In this document: positions 23,249-32,151 of the stretch, in pieces
Layout: the number at the start of each line of letters is the position of its first letter
How positions within the stretch are numbered: position 1 is the stretch's first letter
From: Microvirga sp. TS319
GTDB taxonomy: Bacteria; Pseudomonadota; Alphaproteobacteria; Rhizobiales; Beijerinckiaceae
Direction of reading: 5' to 3'
Length of the DNA stretch: 64,000 bases
NCBI RefSeq assembly: GCF_041276405.1
Contig: NZ_JBGGGT010000002.1
Coordinates: 2,829,001 to 2,893,000, forward strand
Notes under the pieces: model-generated
Databases searched by the model: none
What the model was told of the DNA's origin: nothing
The model's input: only the letters and a program-made list of their open reading frames with translations
Program-made: the position numbers and the translations under genes

Positions 23249-24070
23249 ATGAGCGACCGCCCCTTCAATTCCCGCAAGCCCCGTTTCCAGCGCCCGCAGG
23301 GCAAGAAGCAGGGTCGTCGGGACGCCCAGAGCTGGCGGCCCGCCCATGAGATCGACACGACGGTTCTGTACGGCTGGCATCCGGTCGTCGAGGCGCTGCG
23401 CAACAACCGGCGCAAAATTCGTCGGCTCCTGGCCACCGAGAATTCGCTGCGCCGCCTGCAGGAGGAATTGGGAGCGCCCCTGCCCCTGGAGCCCGAAATG
23501 GTGCGCCCGGACGAGATCAATCGCCTCCTTGAGCCCGATGCGGTCCACCAGGGCCTCTATGCGGAGGCGGATCCCCTGCCCTCGCCGTCCGTGGAGACCT
23601 TGAGCGGCCAGCGTGTGGTTCTGGCCCTCGATCAGATCACCGATCCCCACAATGTGGGCGCCATTGTCCGCACGGCGGCCGCCTTCAACGTGGAGGCCAT
23701 CATCACGACCGCCCGCCACAGCCCGGCCGCCACCGGCGTGCTGGCCAAGTCCGCCTCCGGCGGCCTGGAGCATGTTCCCTTCATGATCGTGAAGAACCTG
23801 GGCGATACCCTGACGGCCCTGGGAGAACGCGGCTTCCAGCGAATCGGCCTCGATTCGGAGGGTGGGGCCAATATCGACGAGCTACAGCTCAGGTTGCCCC
23901 TGGTTCTCGTCCTCGGCTCGGAGGGGAAAGGCCTGCGCCAGAGAACCCGTGAATGTTGCGATGCGATCGGCCGGCTCGACATGCCCGGGGAAATCAAGAG
24001 CCTCAATGTCTCCAATGCCGCTGCCATCTCGCTTTTCGCAGTAACGAAAGCGGTTTCGAAAACCTCGTGA
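23249..24070 (+). CDS. rlmB: 23S rRNA (guanosine-2'-O)-methyltransferase, SpoU/TrmH family
   Basis: 273 residues. A basic N-terminal tail (KPRFQRPQGKKQGRR), the SpoU substrate-binding domain (VLYGWHPVVEALRNN), then the knotted SPOUT catalytic domain with motif 1 LDQITDPHNVGAIVRTAAAF, motif 2 LVLVLGSEGKGLR and motif 3 IKSLNVSNAAAISLF. Divergence from tRNA-Tyr matches the usual rlmB context. The symbol is by family similarity; the exact methylated base is inferred. Confidence 0.9.
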   Translation: MSDRPFNSRKPRFQRPQGKKQGRRDAQSWRPAHEIDTTVLYGWHPVVEALRNNRRKIRRLLATENSLRRLQEELGAPLPLEPEMVRPDEINRLLEPDAVHQGLYAEADPLPSPSVETLSGQRVVLALDQITDPHNVGAIVRTAAAFNVEAIITTARHSPAATGVLAKSASGGLEHVPFMIVKNLGDTLTALGERGFQRIGLDSEGGANIDELQLRLPLVLVLGSEGKGLRQRTRECCDAIGRLDMPGEIKSLNVSNAAAISLFAVTKAVSKTS

Positions 24071-24311
24071 TCCGCACCGGTATAATACAAGTATCTGAAA
24101 TATCTATTCTTTCTAATTCAATTCGGAATTCTTAGACGGAAGTCGAAAATACGAATTGGCAATTGTGGAGAGTCGCGGCGGCGCTAGCCTCATCTTCCAT
24201 GGGATTCCTGGCCATCCACCATGGCCACGACGCCTCAGCTCAACCGAGCAGCCCTCGGCTTGATGCGACAGACCCGGACCACCGGGCTGACCAAAAATGG
24301 AAGGGAACGCT

Positions 24312-26021
24312 ATGGCAACAGCAGCCACCACAGCGCGTTCGGCCGCCGCAAGCCGGCCGATGACGCGCGAAGAGCGGAAGGTGATTCTCGCCTCCTCGCT
24401 CGGTACCGTCTTCGAATGGTACGACTTCTATCTCTACGGATCTCTCGCCACCATCATCGGCGCGCAGTTCTTCTCCGCGTTCGACGTGACGACCCGTAAC
24501 GTCTTCGCGCTCCTCGCCTTCGCGGCGGGATTCCTGGTGCGCCCCTTCGGGGCCATTGTGTTCGGCCGGATCGGCGACCTCGTCGGCCGCAAATACACCT
24601 TCCTCGTCACCATTCTGATCATGGGCTGCTCGACCTTCTTCGTCGGCCTTCTGCCCAGCTACAGCCAGATCGGCTGGGTCGCGCCGGTGGTCCTGATCGC
24701 GCTCCGCATGCTCCAGGGCCTCGCCCTCGGCGGCGAATACGGTGGCGCGGCCGTGTACGTGGCCGAGCACGCCCCCGTCGGGCGGCGCGGCTTCTACACC
24801 AGCTTCATCCAGATCACGGCCACCTTCGGCCTCCTCCTCTCGCTCGTGGTCATTCTCGTGCTTCGCACCTGGATGGGCGAGAAGGGCTTCCAGACCGGCG
24901 AAGGCTTTGCCATCGCGGGCTGGCGCATTCCGTTCCTCCTCTCCGTCGTGCTTCTCGGCATCTCGGTCTGGATCCGGATGCAGATGCAGGAATCGCCTGC
25001 CTTCAAGAAGATGAAGGAGGAAGGCACCCAGTCGAAGGCTCCGCTGAAGGAGGCTTTCGGCCAGTGGCGCAACATGAAGATGGTGCTCATCGCCCTTATC
25101 GGCCTTGCCATCGGTCAGGCCGTGGTGTGGTACACGGGCCAGTTCTACGCCCTGTTCTTCATCCAGAGTATCCTCAAGGTCGACCTGCTCACCTCGAACG
25201 TGCTCATCGCGTGGTCGCTGATCATCGGCACCGCGGGCTTCGTGATCTTCGGCGCCCTCTCGGACAAGATCGGCCGCAAGCCGGTCATCCTCGGCGGCTG
25301 CCTCCTCGCGGCGATCACCTACTTCCCGCTCTTCCACAGCCTCACCAGCGTCGTCAGCCCGAATCTCGAGCAGGCTCTGGAGACCGCGAAGGTCCAGGTC
25401 GTGGCCGATCCCGCCACCTGCGGCTCGGTGTTCGACCCGGTGGGCATCCGCAGCTTCACGGCTCCCTGCGATGTCGCACGCGTGGCTCTCGCCCGCGCCG
25501 CCATCAAGTACGAGCTCGTTCCGGCGGCCGCCGGAACGCCCATGAAGGTGACCTTCAACGGCAAGGAAGCCCCGGTGGCCGCGGACGTTCCCGGCAGCAT
25601 CGCGGCCTTCACGAGCGCCGCCGCCGAGGTCGGATATCCCAAGGCCGGCGACCCGAGCATCGTGAAGGTCGGCGGCTTCTTCGAAGCTCTCGGCAACACC
25701 CAGGCTCTCAAGGCGATCGGCATTCTGACCATCTTCGTGATCTACGTCACGATGGTGTACGGCCCCATCGCGGCGGCCCTGGTCGAATTCTTCCCGACCC
25801 GCATCCGCTACACCGCAATGTCGCTGCCCTACCACATCGCCAACGGCTGGTTCGGCGGCCTGCTGCCTCCGACCGCCTTCGCGATGGTGGCGGCGACCGG
25901 CGATATCTATTACGGCCTGTGGTATCCGATCGTGATCGCCCTGGTGACCTTCGTGGTCGGCCTGCTCCTGGTGCCGGAAACGAAGGACCGCGACATCATG
26001 ACCTATGAGGGCGCCCGGTAA
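24312..26021 (+). CDS. MHS-family MFS metabolite/H+ symporter with a large loop domain
   Basis: 569 residues, about 12 membrane spans. MHS signatures: TVFEWYDFYLYGSLA near residue 32, GRIGDLVGRKYTF after helix 2, GLALGGEYGGAAVYVAEH near residue 140, and SLPYHIANGWFGGLLPP in helix 11. Between about residues 345 and 458 lies an inserted hydrophilic segment with two cysteines (ATCGSV, APCDV) not found in typical 430-residue members. ATG 24312 has AAGGGAA upstream. Substrate is probably an organic acid or osmolyte. The 241-base AT-rich gap upstream contains TATAAT at 24079. Confidence 0.9.
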   Translation: MATAATTARSAAASRPMTREERKVILASSLGTVFEWYDFYLYGSLATIIGAQFFSAFDVTTRNVFALLAFAAGFLVRPFGAIVFGRIGDLVGRKYTFLVTILIMGCSTFFVGLLPSYSQIGWVAPVVLIALRMLQGLALGGEYGGAAVYVAEHAPVGRRGFYTSFIQITATFGLLLSLVVILVLRTWMGEKGFQTGEGFAIAGWRIPFLLSVVLLGISVWIRMQMQESPAFKKMKEEGTQSKAPLKEAFGQWRNMKMVLIALIGLAIGQAVVWYTGQFYALFFIQSILKVDLLTSNVLIAWSLIIGTAGFVIFGALSDKIGRKPVILGGCLLAAITYFPLFHSLTSVVSPNLEQALETAKVQVVADPATCGSVFDPVGIRSFTAPCDVARVALARAAIKYELVPAAAGTPMKVTFNGKEAPVAADVPGSIAAFTSAAAEVGYPKAGDPSIVKVGGFFEALGNTQALKAIGILTIFVIYVTMVYGPIAAALVEFFPTRIRYTAMSLPYHIANGWFGGLLPPTAFAMVAATGDIYYGLWYPIVIALVTFVVGLLLVPETKDRDIMTYEGAR

Positions 26022-26046
26022 GCGCGCCTGAACGGCTCAAGAATGG

Positions 26047-26072
26047 AAAGCCCCGCCTCAGGCGGGGCTTTT
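26047..26072 (+). terminator. intrinsic terminator after the MHS transporter
   Basis: Perfect 8-bp stem GCCCCGCC / GGCGGGGC with a three-base loop, flanked by AAA on the left and TTTT on the right, so it can serve both the transporter and the converging gene at 26100. Confidence 0.9.
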
Positions 26073-26099
26073 CGTATCTGCGGTGCTCACGATCGGCGG

Positions 26100-26414
26100 T
26101 CAGTAGCAGGTCGTGACCCGCCGCACGATCCAGCCTTCGCCCTTGACGAAGAGCCGCTTGCGGGAACGATCGCAGGTCGAGGTGTCGACCGACCCCGTCT
26201 GGAGGGAACCGGTCTCCTCGATATCCTTGGCGGCCACGGTCGCCCCTTTGGCCTTCACGGATTGGGCGACAGGGGCCTCGCGTGACGCGCGCGCAGCTTC
26301 CGCAGGCAGAGGCGCCAAGGCAAACCCAACCGCGATCCCGAGAGCAGCGGCGAATACAATCCTGCTCTCAAGAAGAGACTTACCGCTTTCAAATGAAGCA
26401 CTTAGACGTTTCAC
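26100..26414 (-). CDS. hypothetical exported protein
   Basis: 104 residues. A membrane/signal segment IVFAAALGIAVGFALAPLPAEA (residues 19-40) is followed by a short polar tail with two cysteines (STCDRSRKRLF ... RRVTTCY-stop). I do not recognise the family. Converges on the MHS transporter and shares its terminator. Confidence 0.65.
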   Translation of the reverse strand: MKRLSASFESGKSLLESRIVFAAALGIAVGFALAPLPAEAARASREAPVAQSVKAKGATVAAKDIEETGSLQTGSVDTSTCDRSRKRLFVKGEGWIVRRVTTCY

Positions 26415-26554
26415 AGCACCGTCTCCTTAGCCATCCTTTCCCAGACAATTCCACAATCCGGGGATGGTTGCGGTGCGCTGGAACACTTAATTTTTCCCAC
26501 GTGATGGAACTTGCGTCCCGGGCAGGCTGCTGCTACCTCACGGACGACACCAGA

Positions 26555-26629
26555 GCCGGTGTAGCACAGCGGTAGTGCAGCGGTTTTGTAAACCGAAGGT
26601 CGGGAGTTCGATCCTCTCCACCGGCACCA
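26555..26629 (+). tRNA. tRNA-Thr (anticodon TGT)
   Basis: GCCGGTG acceptor, GTAGCACAGCGGTAGTGC D-arm, anticodon loop TTTGTAA, T-arm GGGAGTTCGATCC, encoded CCA. Stands 133 bases before the SpoU methyltransferase gene. Confidence 0.97.
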
Positions 26630-26761
26630 TTTTCCTTCCACCACACAGATGCACCGCGAAGGATCTGCCCAAACCTCGGCAGGTCCGCTCCTTGCCCCAA
26701 TTCTCGCGGCCCCAATTCTCATGCGCGCCGCGCGAGCGATACAGCACGGAAAGGACGACCG

Positions 26762-27562
26762 ATGCCGATTGCCATTTCCGATCCGGACGATCCTCGGATC
26801 GAACCGTATCGCGCCGTGCGCGAACGGGATCTGGTAGGGCGGCAGCACCGTTTCATCGCCGAGGGCGAGGTGGTCCTGCGCGTGCTGCTGAAGCAGCGGC
26901 GCTTCGTGATCGAATCCCTGCTGCTCGCCGAGAACCGGCTCGAGAGCTTAGGCGACGCGGTCGAGGGCCTGCCTGAGACCGTGCCGGTCTATACGGCCGG
27001 CCGTCAGGTCATGGACGCCATCGTGGGCTTTCCGATTCATCGCGGGGTCCTGGCCGTCGCGCGTCGCGAGCCGCTTCCCTCCATCGAGAATTTCCTGGCC
27101 GGGATGCCGCCGGACGCGCTCGTCGTCGGCCTCGTCGGATTGGCCAATCACGACAATGTCGGGGGCATTTTCCGCAATGCCGCCGCCTTCGGAGCGCAGG
27201 GCGTTCTGCTCGACCCGGAAAGCTGCGATCCGCTTTACCGGAAGGCGATTCGCGTGTCCGTCGGCGGCGCCCTCGTGGTGCCCTTCGCCCGCGCGGCCTC
27301 GGCCGATGCGATGGTGCGGGCCCTCCAATCGGCCTCCTTCGAGATTCTCGCCCTCTCTCCCTCCGGCAAGGAGATTCTCTCCCAGGTGAAGCCCTCGTGC
27401 CGGACGGCGCTGCTGCTGGGCGCCGAAGGCCCGGGCCTTCCGCCCGATCTCCTGGATCGGACGCGCACCGTCTCCATTCCGATGAGCGGCGGCTTCGATT
27501 CGCTGAACGTCGCCACCACGAGCGGCATCGCCCTGCATCATCTTACCTCCAGGCTTCCCTGA
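26762..27562 (+). CDS. SpoU/TrmH-family RNA methyltransferase
   Basis: 266 residues. N-terminal RNA-binding part (RHRFIAEGEVVLRVLL-like, residues 28-45), SPOUT knot with motif 1 VGLVGLANHDNVGGIFRNAAAF, motif 2 LLLGAEGPGLPPDLL and motif 3 SGGFDSLNVATTSGIALHHL. S-adenosylmethionine-dependent 2'-O methylation of rRNA or tRNA. Distinct from the rlmB-like gene at 23249. Start ATG 26762 with GGAAAGGA upstream. Confidence 0.9.
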   Translation: MPIAISDPDDPRIEPYRAVRERDLVGRQHRFIAEGEVVLRVLLKQRRFVIESLLLAENRLESLGDAVEGLPETVPVYTAGRQVMDAIVGFPIHRGVLAVARREPLPSIENFLAGMPPDALVVGLVGLANHDNVGGIFRNAAAFGAQGVLLDPESCDPLYRKAIRVSVGGALVVPFARAASADAMVRALQSASFEILALSPSGKEILSQVKPSCRTALLLGAEGPGLPPDLLDRTRTVSIPMSGGFDSLNVATTSGIALHHLTSRLP

Positions 27563-27692
27563 GGGGCCTGGACCCACCCTCGGGAGGCTGCAGGAACCCT
27601 TGCCCGCTCGCCGAGTTGTGAAGAACCGTTCTCTTGCCCGGAACCTTGGCCGTTCTACGCTTAAAGGGTCTCTGTCGAGAGGACCCGACTCC

Positions 27693-28691
27693 ATGACCAT
27701 CACGCGCCGCACCATTCTGGCCGGCACTGCTCTTGCCGCCGCTCCGATCGGAGGATCCATCGCCTTGGCCCAGACCAACACCGCCACGCCCGCCACTCCG
27801 CCCTCCACTCCCACGACGGGTCCGCGTCAGGCCCCCGGCTTTTATCGTTACAAGGTCGGCGACATCGAGGTGACGGCCGTCAATGACGGCTTCGCGCAAC
27901 GCCCGCTCGAAGGGTTCGTCAAGAATGCGGAGCTCAAGGACGTTCAGGCCGCTATGCAGGAAGCCTTCCTGCCAGGCGATGCCCTGCCGATCACCTTCAA
28001 CACACTCGTCCTGAACCGGGGCGGACGGCTGACCCTGATCGACACGGGCAACGGCGACATGGGCGCCCCGACCTCCGGCCGCTGGATGGAGAACTTCCGC
28101 GCCGCGGGCTTCGATCCCTCCCAGGTGGATACGGTCGTGATCAGCCATTTCCACGGCGATCACATCAACGGCCTCCGTCTGAAGGACGGCACGGCGGTAT
28201 TCCCCAACGCCGAGGTGATGGTGCCCGAGCCGGAATGGGCCTTCTGGATGGACGATACCCGCATGAACCAGGCCCCGGAGGGCATGAAGGGCGCCTTCCA
28301 GGGCGTGCGCCGGGTCTTCGGCCCCATCGCGGAAAGCGTCAAACGCTACGGCATGGACAAGGAGATCGTGCCGGGCCTCACGAGCGTCGCCGCTCCTGGC
28401 CATACGCCGGGTCACACCGCGTATATTCTGTCCTCGGGCTCCGGGCGGCTGATGATCATGTCGGACATCACGAATCACCCGGCCCTGTTCGTGCGCCATC
28501 CGGACTGGTCCGCCGTCTTCGACATGGATGCGGATCAGGCTCGCGCCACACGCCACCGCATGCTCGACATGGCGGCTTCCGAGCGCGCGCAGGTCGCATT
28601 CTATCACGCCCCCTTCCCGTCGACCGGCCATATCGCCAAGGAAGGGAACGGCTATCGCTTCGTGCCGGTTCAGTGGAGCCCGGCGGTCTGA
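27693..28691 (+). CDS. exported metallo-beta-lactamase-fold hydrolase
   Basis: 332 residues. A Tat-like leader (MTITRRTILAGTALAAAPIG), then the MBL domain: TLIDTGNGDMG, the zinc motif SHFHGDHINGL near residue 152, AAPGHTPGHTAYIL near 234 and SDITNHP. Related to secreted lactonase/quorum-quenching-like MBL proteins, but no substrate can be set. GAGAGGA lies before the ATG; the frame extends upstream to 27600 without a ribosome site. Confidence 0.9.
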   Translation: MTITRRTILAGTALAAAPIGGSIALAQTNTATPATPPSTPTTGPRQAPGFYRYKVGDIEVTAVNDGFAQRPLEGFVKNAELKDVQAAMQEAFLPGDALPITFNTLVLNRGGRLTLIDTGNGDMGAPTSGRWMENFRAAGFDPSQVDTVVISHFHGDHINGLRLKDGTAVFPNAEVMVPEPEWAFWMDDTRMNQAPEGMKGAFQGVRRVFGPIAESVKRYGMDKEIVPGLTSVAAPGHTPGHTAYILSSGSGRLMIMSDITNHPALFVRHPDWSAVFDMDADQARATRHRMLDMAASERAQVAFYHAPFPSTGHIAKEGNGYRFVPVQWSPAV

Positions 28692-28709
28692 TCCGCCGCG
28701 CGGGTGGCT

Positions 28710-29033
28710 TCAGCCGCCCGCCGTCTCGGCCAGAAGCCAGCCGAGGGTGGCCGCGTCGGCCCCCGCAGGCTCGATGAAGAAGATGACCGGCGTCTCGTAG
28801 GGATGCCGGTCCTTCAGGGCCTCATGAACCCGATCCCGCAGGCCGGTGCGGGTCTTGAGGATCCCCACGGCCTCCTCTCCCCGCTCGACGGCACCCTTCC
28901 AGGCGTAGACCGAGCGCATTCCCGGCAGCATGTTGATGCAGGCGACCAGGCCGTCGCGCACGAGGCTTTCCCCGATCGCGAGCCCGGTATCCACATCCGG
29001 AAACGTCGTATAGACGAGAAGTGGGCGTTCCAT
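28710..29033 (-). CDS. cutA: divalent-cation tolerance protein CutA
   Basis: 107 residues, the usual length of this small trimeric protein. Signature strands: [42 protein letters not shown], and the closing [16 protein letters not shown]. Bound to copper/metal tolerance in E. coli; the function in alphaproteobacteria is unsettled. Divergent from NAD kinase. Confidence 0.95.
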   Translation of the reverse strand: MERPLLVYTTFPDVDTGLAIGESLVRDGLVACINMLPGMRSVYAWKGAVERGEEAVGILKTRTGLRDRVHEALKDRHPYETPVIFFIEPAGADAATLGWLLAETAGG

Positions 29034-29084
29034 GGTATGCCTGTGCCTCGTAGCCCTTTTCACGAGCAGCGAGGGTATCTGGGC

Positions 29085-29858
29085 ATGGCCCGTCGTTTCA
29101 ACAAGATTGCATTCGTGGCCAGCTCGGCACCGGAAGCGCGGAGCGCGCTCGCGGCTCTGGCGGGCAGCTACGAGAACGTCGTCCCCGAGGAGGCGGACGT
29201 GATCGTGGCTCTGGGCGGCGACGGGCTGATGCTGCAGACGCTCCATGCCACCATGGGCTCGTCCAAGCCCATCTACGGCATGAACAAGGGCACTGTCGGC
29301 TTCCTGATGAACGAATTCCGGGAGGACGAGTTGTTCGATCGCCTGGAGAATGCCGAGCGCAGCGTCGTTCACCCGCTTCTCATGGTGACCTGGGATGTGC
29401 ACGGCGTGGCTCACACGGCCCGCGCCATCAACGAAGTCGCGATGTTCCGGCAGACCTACCAGGCTTCCAAGCTGCGCATCAGCATCGACGGCAAGGTGCG
29501 GATTCTGGAGCTCATCGCCGATGGCATTCTGGTCGCCACGCCGGCCGGATCGACAGCCTATAACCTCTCCGTGGGCGGCCCGATCCTGCCCCTGAACTCG
29601 CCCCTGCTCGCATTGACTCCGATCTCCGCATTCCGCCCGCGCCGCTGGCGCGGCGCGCTGCTGCCGGACTACGCCAAGATCGAGATCGAAGTTCTGGAGG
29701 CCGAAAACCGCCCTGTGAGCGCGGTGGCCGACCACACTGAGTACCGCAACGTCTCTCGCGTGCATGTCTCCATGGACAGGAGCGTCGATCTCGTGATGCT
29801 GCACGATCCCGGACACAGCCTGGACGAACGCATTCTGCGGGAGCAGTTCGGCTATTGA
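29085..29858 (+). CDS. nadK: NAD kinase
   Basis: 257 residues; ATP-dependent phosphorylation of NAD to NADP. Motifs: [17 protein letters not shown] (GGDG), [14 protein letters not shown] (NxG region), [20 protein letters not shown] and [13 protein letters not shown] start at ATG 29085 ([14 protein letters not shown]) with GAGGG 9 bases before; this gives the alphaproteobacterial length. An in-frame upstream extension to the window of cutA is not supported. Confidence 0.95.
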   Translation: MARRFNKIAFVASSAPEARSALAALAGSYENVVPEEADVIVALGGDGLMLQTLHATMGSSKPIYGMNKGTVGFLMNEFREDELFDRLENAERSVVHPLLMVTWDVHGVAHTARAINEVAMFRQTYQASKLRISIDGKVRILELIADGILVATPAGSTAYNLSVGGPILPLNSPLLALTPISAFRPRRWRGALLPDYAKIEIEVLEAENRPVSAVADHTEYRNVSRVHVSMDRSVDLVMLHDPGHSLDERILREQFGY

Positions 29859-29906
29859 TGTCGACGAGCGTGATCACCCTGCCCTTTCCGGCTAAAAGAG
29901 GATGGC

Positions 29907-30389
29907 ATGATGAACGATGAAAACAGGCACCCGCGCGGCGGCCTCTATTACGAGGATTTCGTGGTCGGCGCCATCATCAAGCACCGTCTGACCCGGACGG
30001 TGACACAGATGGACAACATGCTGTTCTCCAACATGACGCTGAACCCGCAGCCGCTCCACATCGACGCGCATTTCTGCGCGACCGAGACGGAGTGGGGCCA
30101 ACCGCTCATGAACTCCCTGTTCACGCTCGGATTGATGATCGGGATCTCCGTCAACGACACGACCGTGGGCACGACGATCGCCAATCTGGGCATGACGGAC
30201 GTGAAGTTTCCCGCCCCCCTCTTCGAGGGCGACACCGTCAGCGCGACGACCGAAATCGCCGACAAGCGCACGTCGAAATCGCGCCCGAACGCAGGAATCG
30301 TCGAGTTCATTCATCGCGCCTACAAGCAGGACGGCACTCTCGTGGCCGAGTGCCGCCGCCAGGCCTTCATGCGCAGGAGGAGCGCCTGA
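29907..30389 (+). CDS. MaoC-like hot-dog dehydratase
   Basis: 160 residues with a hot-dog fold: YYEDFVVGAIIKHRLTRTVTQMD, then NMTLNPQPLHIDAHFCATETEWGQPLMNS (the MaoC catalytic Asp/His region) and FPAPLFEGDTVSATTEI. Likely hydrates or dehydrates an enoyl-CoA. Its TGA overlaps the ATG of the CitE-like lyase (TGATG), so the two act together. The PLHIDAHF motif resembles mesaconyl-CoA hydratase-type proteins. Confidence 0.88.
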   Translation: MMNDENRHPRGGLYYEDFVVGAIIKHRLTRTVTQMDNMLFSNMTLNPQPLHIDAHFCATETEWGQPLMNSLFTLGLMIGISVNDTTVGTTIANLGMTDVKFPAPLFEGDTVSATTEIADKRTSKSRPNAGIVEFIHRAYKQDGTLVAECRRQAFMRRRSA

Positions 30390-31267
30390 TGCGCTCGCTT
30401 CTCTTCGTTCCCGGCGACAGTTACAGAAAGCTCGGCAAGGCACTCGGATCGGGCGCCGATGCCCTCCTGGTCGACCTTGAGGATTCCGTCGCCCTCGACG
30501 CCAAGGACGAGGCACGGCGCGTCACGGCCGAGTTCGTCGCGGAGCATCGTTCGGATAGCCGCCGTCCCCGCCTCTACGTGCGCGTGAACGGCCTCACCAC
30601 CGGCATGATCGACGCCGATCTCGACCATGTCATGAAGGCCGCGCCTGACGGCATCGTCCTGCCGAAGGCCGTGGGCGGCTCGGACGTGGCGCATCTCGGC
30701 GCGAAGCTCGCCGTGCGCGAGGCCGAGTTTGGGCTGGGCGACGGGGCCACCCGCATCCTCGCCATCGCGACGGAAAACGCCGCGGGCGTCTTCGCGCTCG
30801 GCACGTTCGGCGGCGCGAGCCATCGCCTCATGGGGCTGACCTGGGGCGGCGAGGATTTGTCCGCCGACCTCGGAGCGGAAACCAATCGCGACGAAAGCGG
30901 CGCGTACACCGATCCCTACCGTCTCGCCCGCTCGCTGACCCTTTTCGGCGCGGCCGCCGCAGGCGTCGACGCCGTCGATTCGGTCTTTACCAACTTCCGC
31001 GACATGGCGGGTTTGGCGGAGGAATGCCGCGCGGCCCGCCGCGACGGTTTCGTGGCCAAGATGGCGATCCACCCGGCACAGGTGCCCGTGATCAACGAGG
31101 CCTTCACGCCGTCGCCGGAAGCGGTGGCGCGCGCGCAGGCCGTGATCGACGCCTTCAGGGCCAATCCGGGCTCGGGCGTCGTCGGCGTGAACGGCGAGAT
31201 GCTCGACCGCCCGCATCTCCTGCGCGCGGAGCGGCTCTTGAAGCGGGCCGGGACGCTCCCTTCTTAG
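30389..31267 (+). CDS. CitE-like CoA ester lyase (HpcH/HpaI family)
   Basis: 292 residues. MRSLLFVPGDSYRKLGKAL, DALLVDLEDSVALDAKDEAR (metal site Glu/Asp), LYVRVNGLTTGMIDADLDHV, GIVLPKAVGGSDV, ATENAAGVFALGTF and LTWGGEDLSADLGAETNRDESG match malyl-CoA/citramalyl-CoA lyases or thioesterases. AGGAGG stands before ATG 30389. Translationally coupled to the MaoC gene. The exact ester is unknown. The TAG stop directly precedes a palindromic element. Confidence 0.9.
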   Translation: MRSLLFVPGDSYRKLGKALGSGADALLVDLEDSVALDAKDEARRVTAEFVAEHRSDSRRPRLYVRVNGLTTGMIDADLDHVMKAAPDGIVLPKAVGGSDVAHLGAKLAVREAEFGLGDGATRILAIATENAAGVFALGTFGGASHRLMGLTWGGEDLSADLGAETNRDESGAYTDPYRLARSLTLFGAAAAGVDAVDSVFTNFRDMAGLAEECRAARRDGFVAKMAIHPAQVPVINEAFTPSPEAVARAQAVIDAFRANPGSGVVGVNGEMLDRPHLLRAERLLKRAGTLPS

Positions 31268-31270
31268 ACG

Positions 31271-31382
31271 AGCGCATCGTTCTGGCGAAAAACCGGAGCC
31301 ACTTTTTCGCACGATGCTCCCTTCCTAGGCGAGCGCATCGTTCTTGCGAAAAACCGGGGCCACTTTTTCGCACGATGCGCTA
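31271..31382. repeat. two tandem palindromic elements
   Basis: Two near-identical copies of GAGCGCATCGTTCTGGCG ... TTTTTCGCACGATGC, separated by CTCCCTTCCTAGGC. Each can fold CGCATCGT against ACGATGCG. They fill the gap between the CitE-like gene and the GNAT gene. Confidence 0.92.
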
Positions 31383-31410
31383 AAACCAGACAATGCGGGA
31401 GGGGTCGACA

Positions 31411-32004
31411 ATGAAGACGTCAACGGCGGGAGCAACGGGTTTCGACGCGCAGCCGAGGCTCGTCTCGCCTGTGCTGGAACTCAGGCCGTTGAGACGGGAC
31501 GACTTCGACGGGCTGTTCGCGGCAGCGGCCCATCCGGAGGTCTGGGCGGGCCATCCCGCGAAGGACCGCCATCGGAGGGACGTCTTCGAGAAATACTTCG
31601 AATTCCTCATCGGGACGCGAAGCACGCTGGCCATCATCGATCGCCCATCCGGAAAGATCATCGGCTGCTCGCGCTACTACACGTCTCCGGACCGGCCGGA
31701 CGACATCGCGATCGGCTTTACCTTCCTGAACCATGCCTATTGGGGCGGTGAAGTGAATTTCGAGCTGAAGCGCCTGATGCTCGACCACGCTTTCGAAACC
31801 TATCCCGAGGTGTGGTTCCACATCGGCCCCGACAACGTTCGCTCTCAGAAAGCGACGGCCAAGCTCGGCGCGGAGTTTGTTGCCGAGGCGACGTTGGACC
31901 TGTCCGGCACCGCTGCGCCCTATCTGTGCTTTCGGCTGACCCGGGATGCCTGGAGGCGCATGCCCGAAGCAAGGGGCGCCCCGAGCATGGATACAGAAGC
32001 CTAG
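31411..32004 (+). CDS. GNAT-family N-acetyltransferase (RimJ/RimL-like)
   Basis: 197 residues. RLVSPVLELRPLRRDDFDGLFAAAAHPEVWAGHP start, central IDRPSGKIIGCSRYYT, the strand IAIGFTFLNHAYWGGEVNFELKRLMLDHAFE, and NVRSQKATAKLGAEF near the end, as in GNAT enzymes that acetylate with acetyl-CoA. ATG 31411 has GGGAGGGG upstream and is preferred to the ATG 18 bases earlier. Its TAG stop is part of the CTAG that opens an element. Confidence 0.9.
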   Translation: MKTSTAGATGFDAQPRLVSPVLELRPLRRDDFDGLFAAAAHPEVWAGHPAKDRHRRDVFEKYFEFLIGTRSTLAIIDRPSGKIIGCSRYYTSPDRPDDIAIGFTFLNHAYWGGEVNFELKRLMLDHAFETYPEVWFHIGPDNVRSQKATAKLGAEFVAEATLDLSGTAAPYLCFRLTRDAWRRMPEARGAPSMDTEA

Positions 32005-32151
32005 CGCATCGTGCGGAAAAGTGGATCCGGTTTTTCGCCAGAACGATGCGCTCTTTCCAGGAAGAGAGCATCGGACGCGGGAAGTGGATCTGCGCTTCCG
32101 GGATCAATGCGATGCTCTCACGAAAGAACAGCGCATCGCACGACGCGCTAG
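32001..32151. repeat. CTAG-bounded palindromic element between convergent genes
   Basis: 151 bases with three modules: CTAGCGCATCGTGCGG..., GAGCATCGGACGCGGGA...CGATGCTC, and CGCATCGCACGACGCGCTAG. The left CTAG gives the GNAT stop; the right CTAG, read on the other strand, gives the flavin reductase stop. Confidence 0.92.

Noticed and set aside
24240..25835. 531-residue open frame opposite the MHS transporter
   Set aside because: Shadow frame; composition is almost only Asp, Glu, Arg, His and Gly.
31271..31382. CRISPR array, suggested by repeated GCATCGTTCTTGCG units
   Set aside because: Only two units, palindromic, with the same units dispersed over 45 kb and no cas genes.
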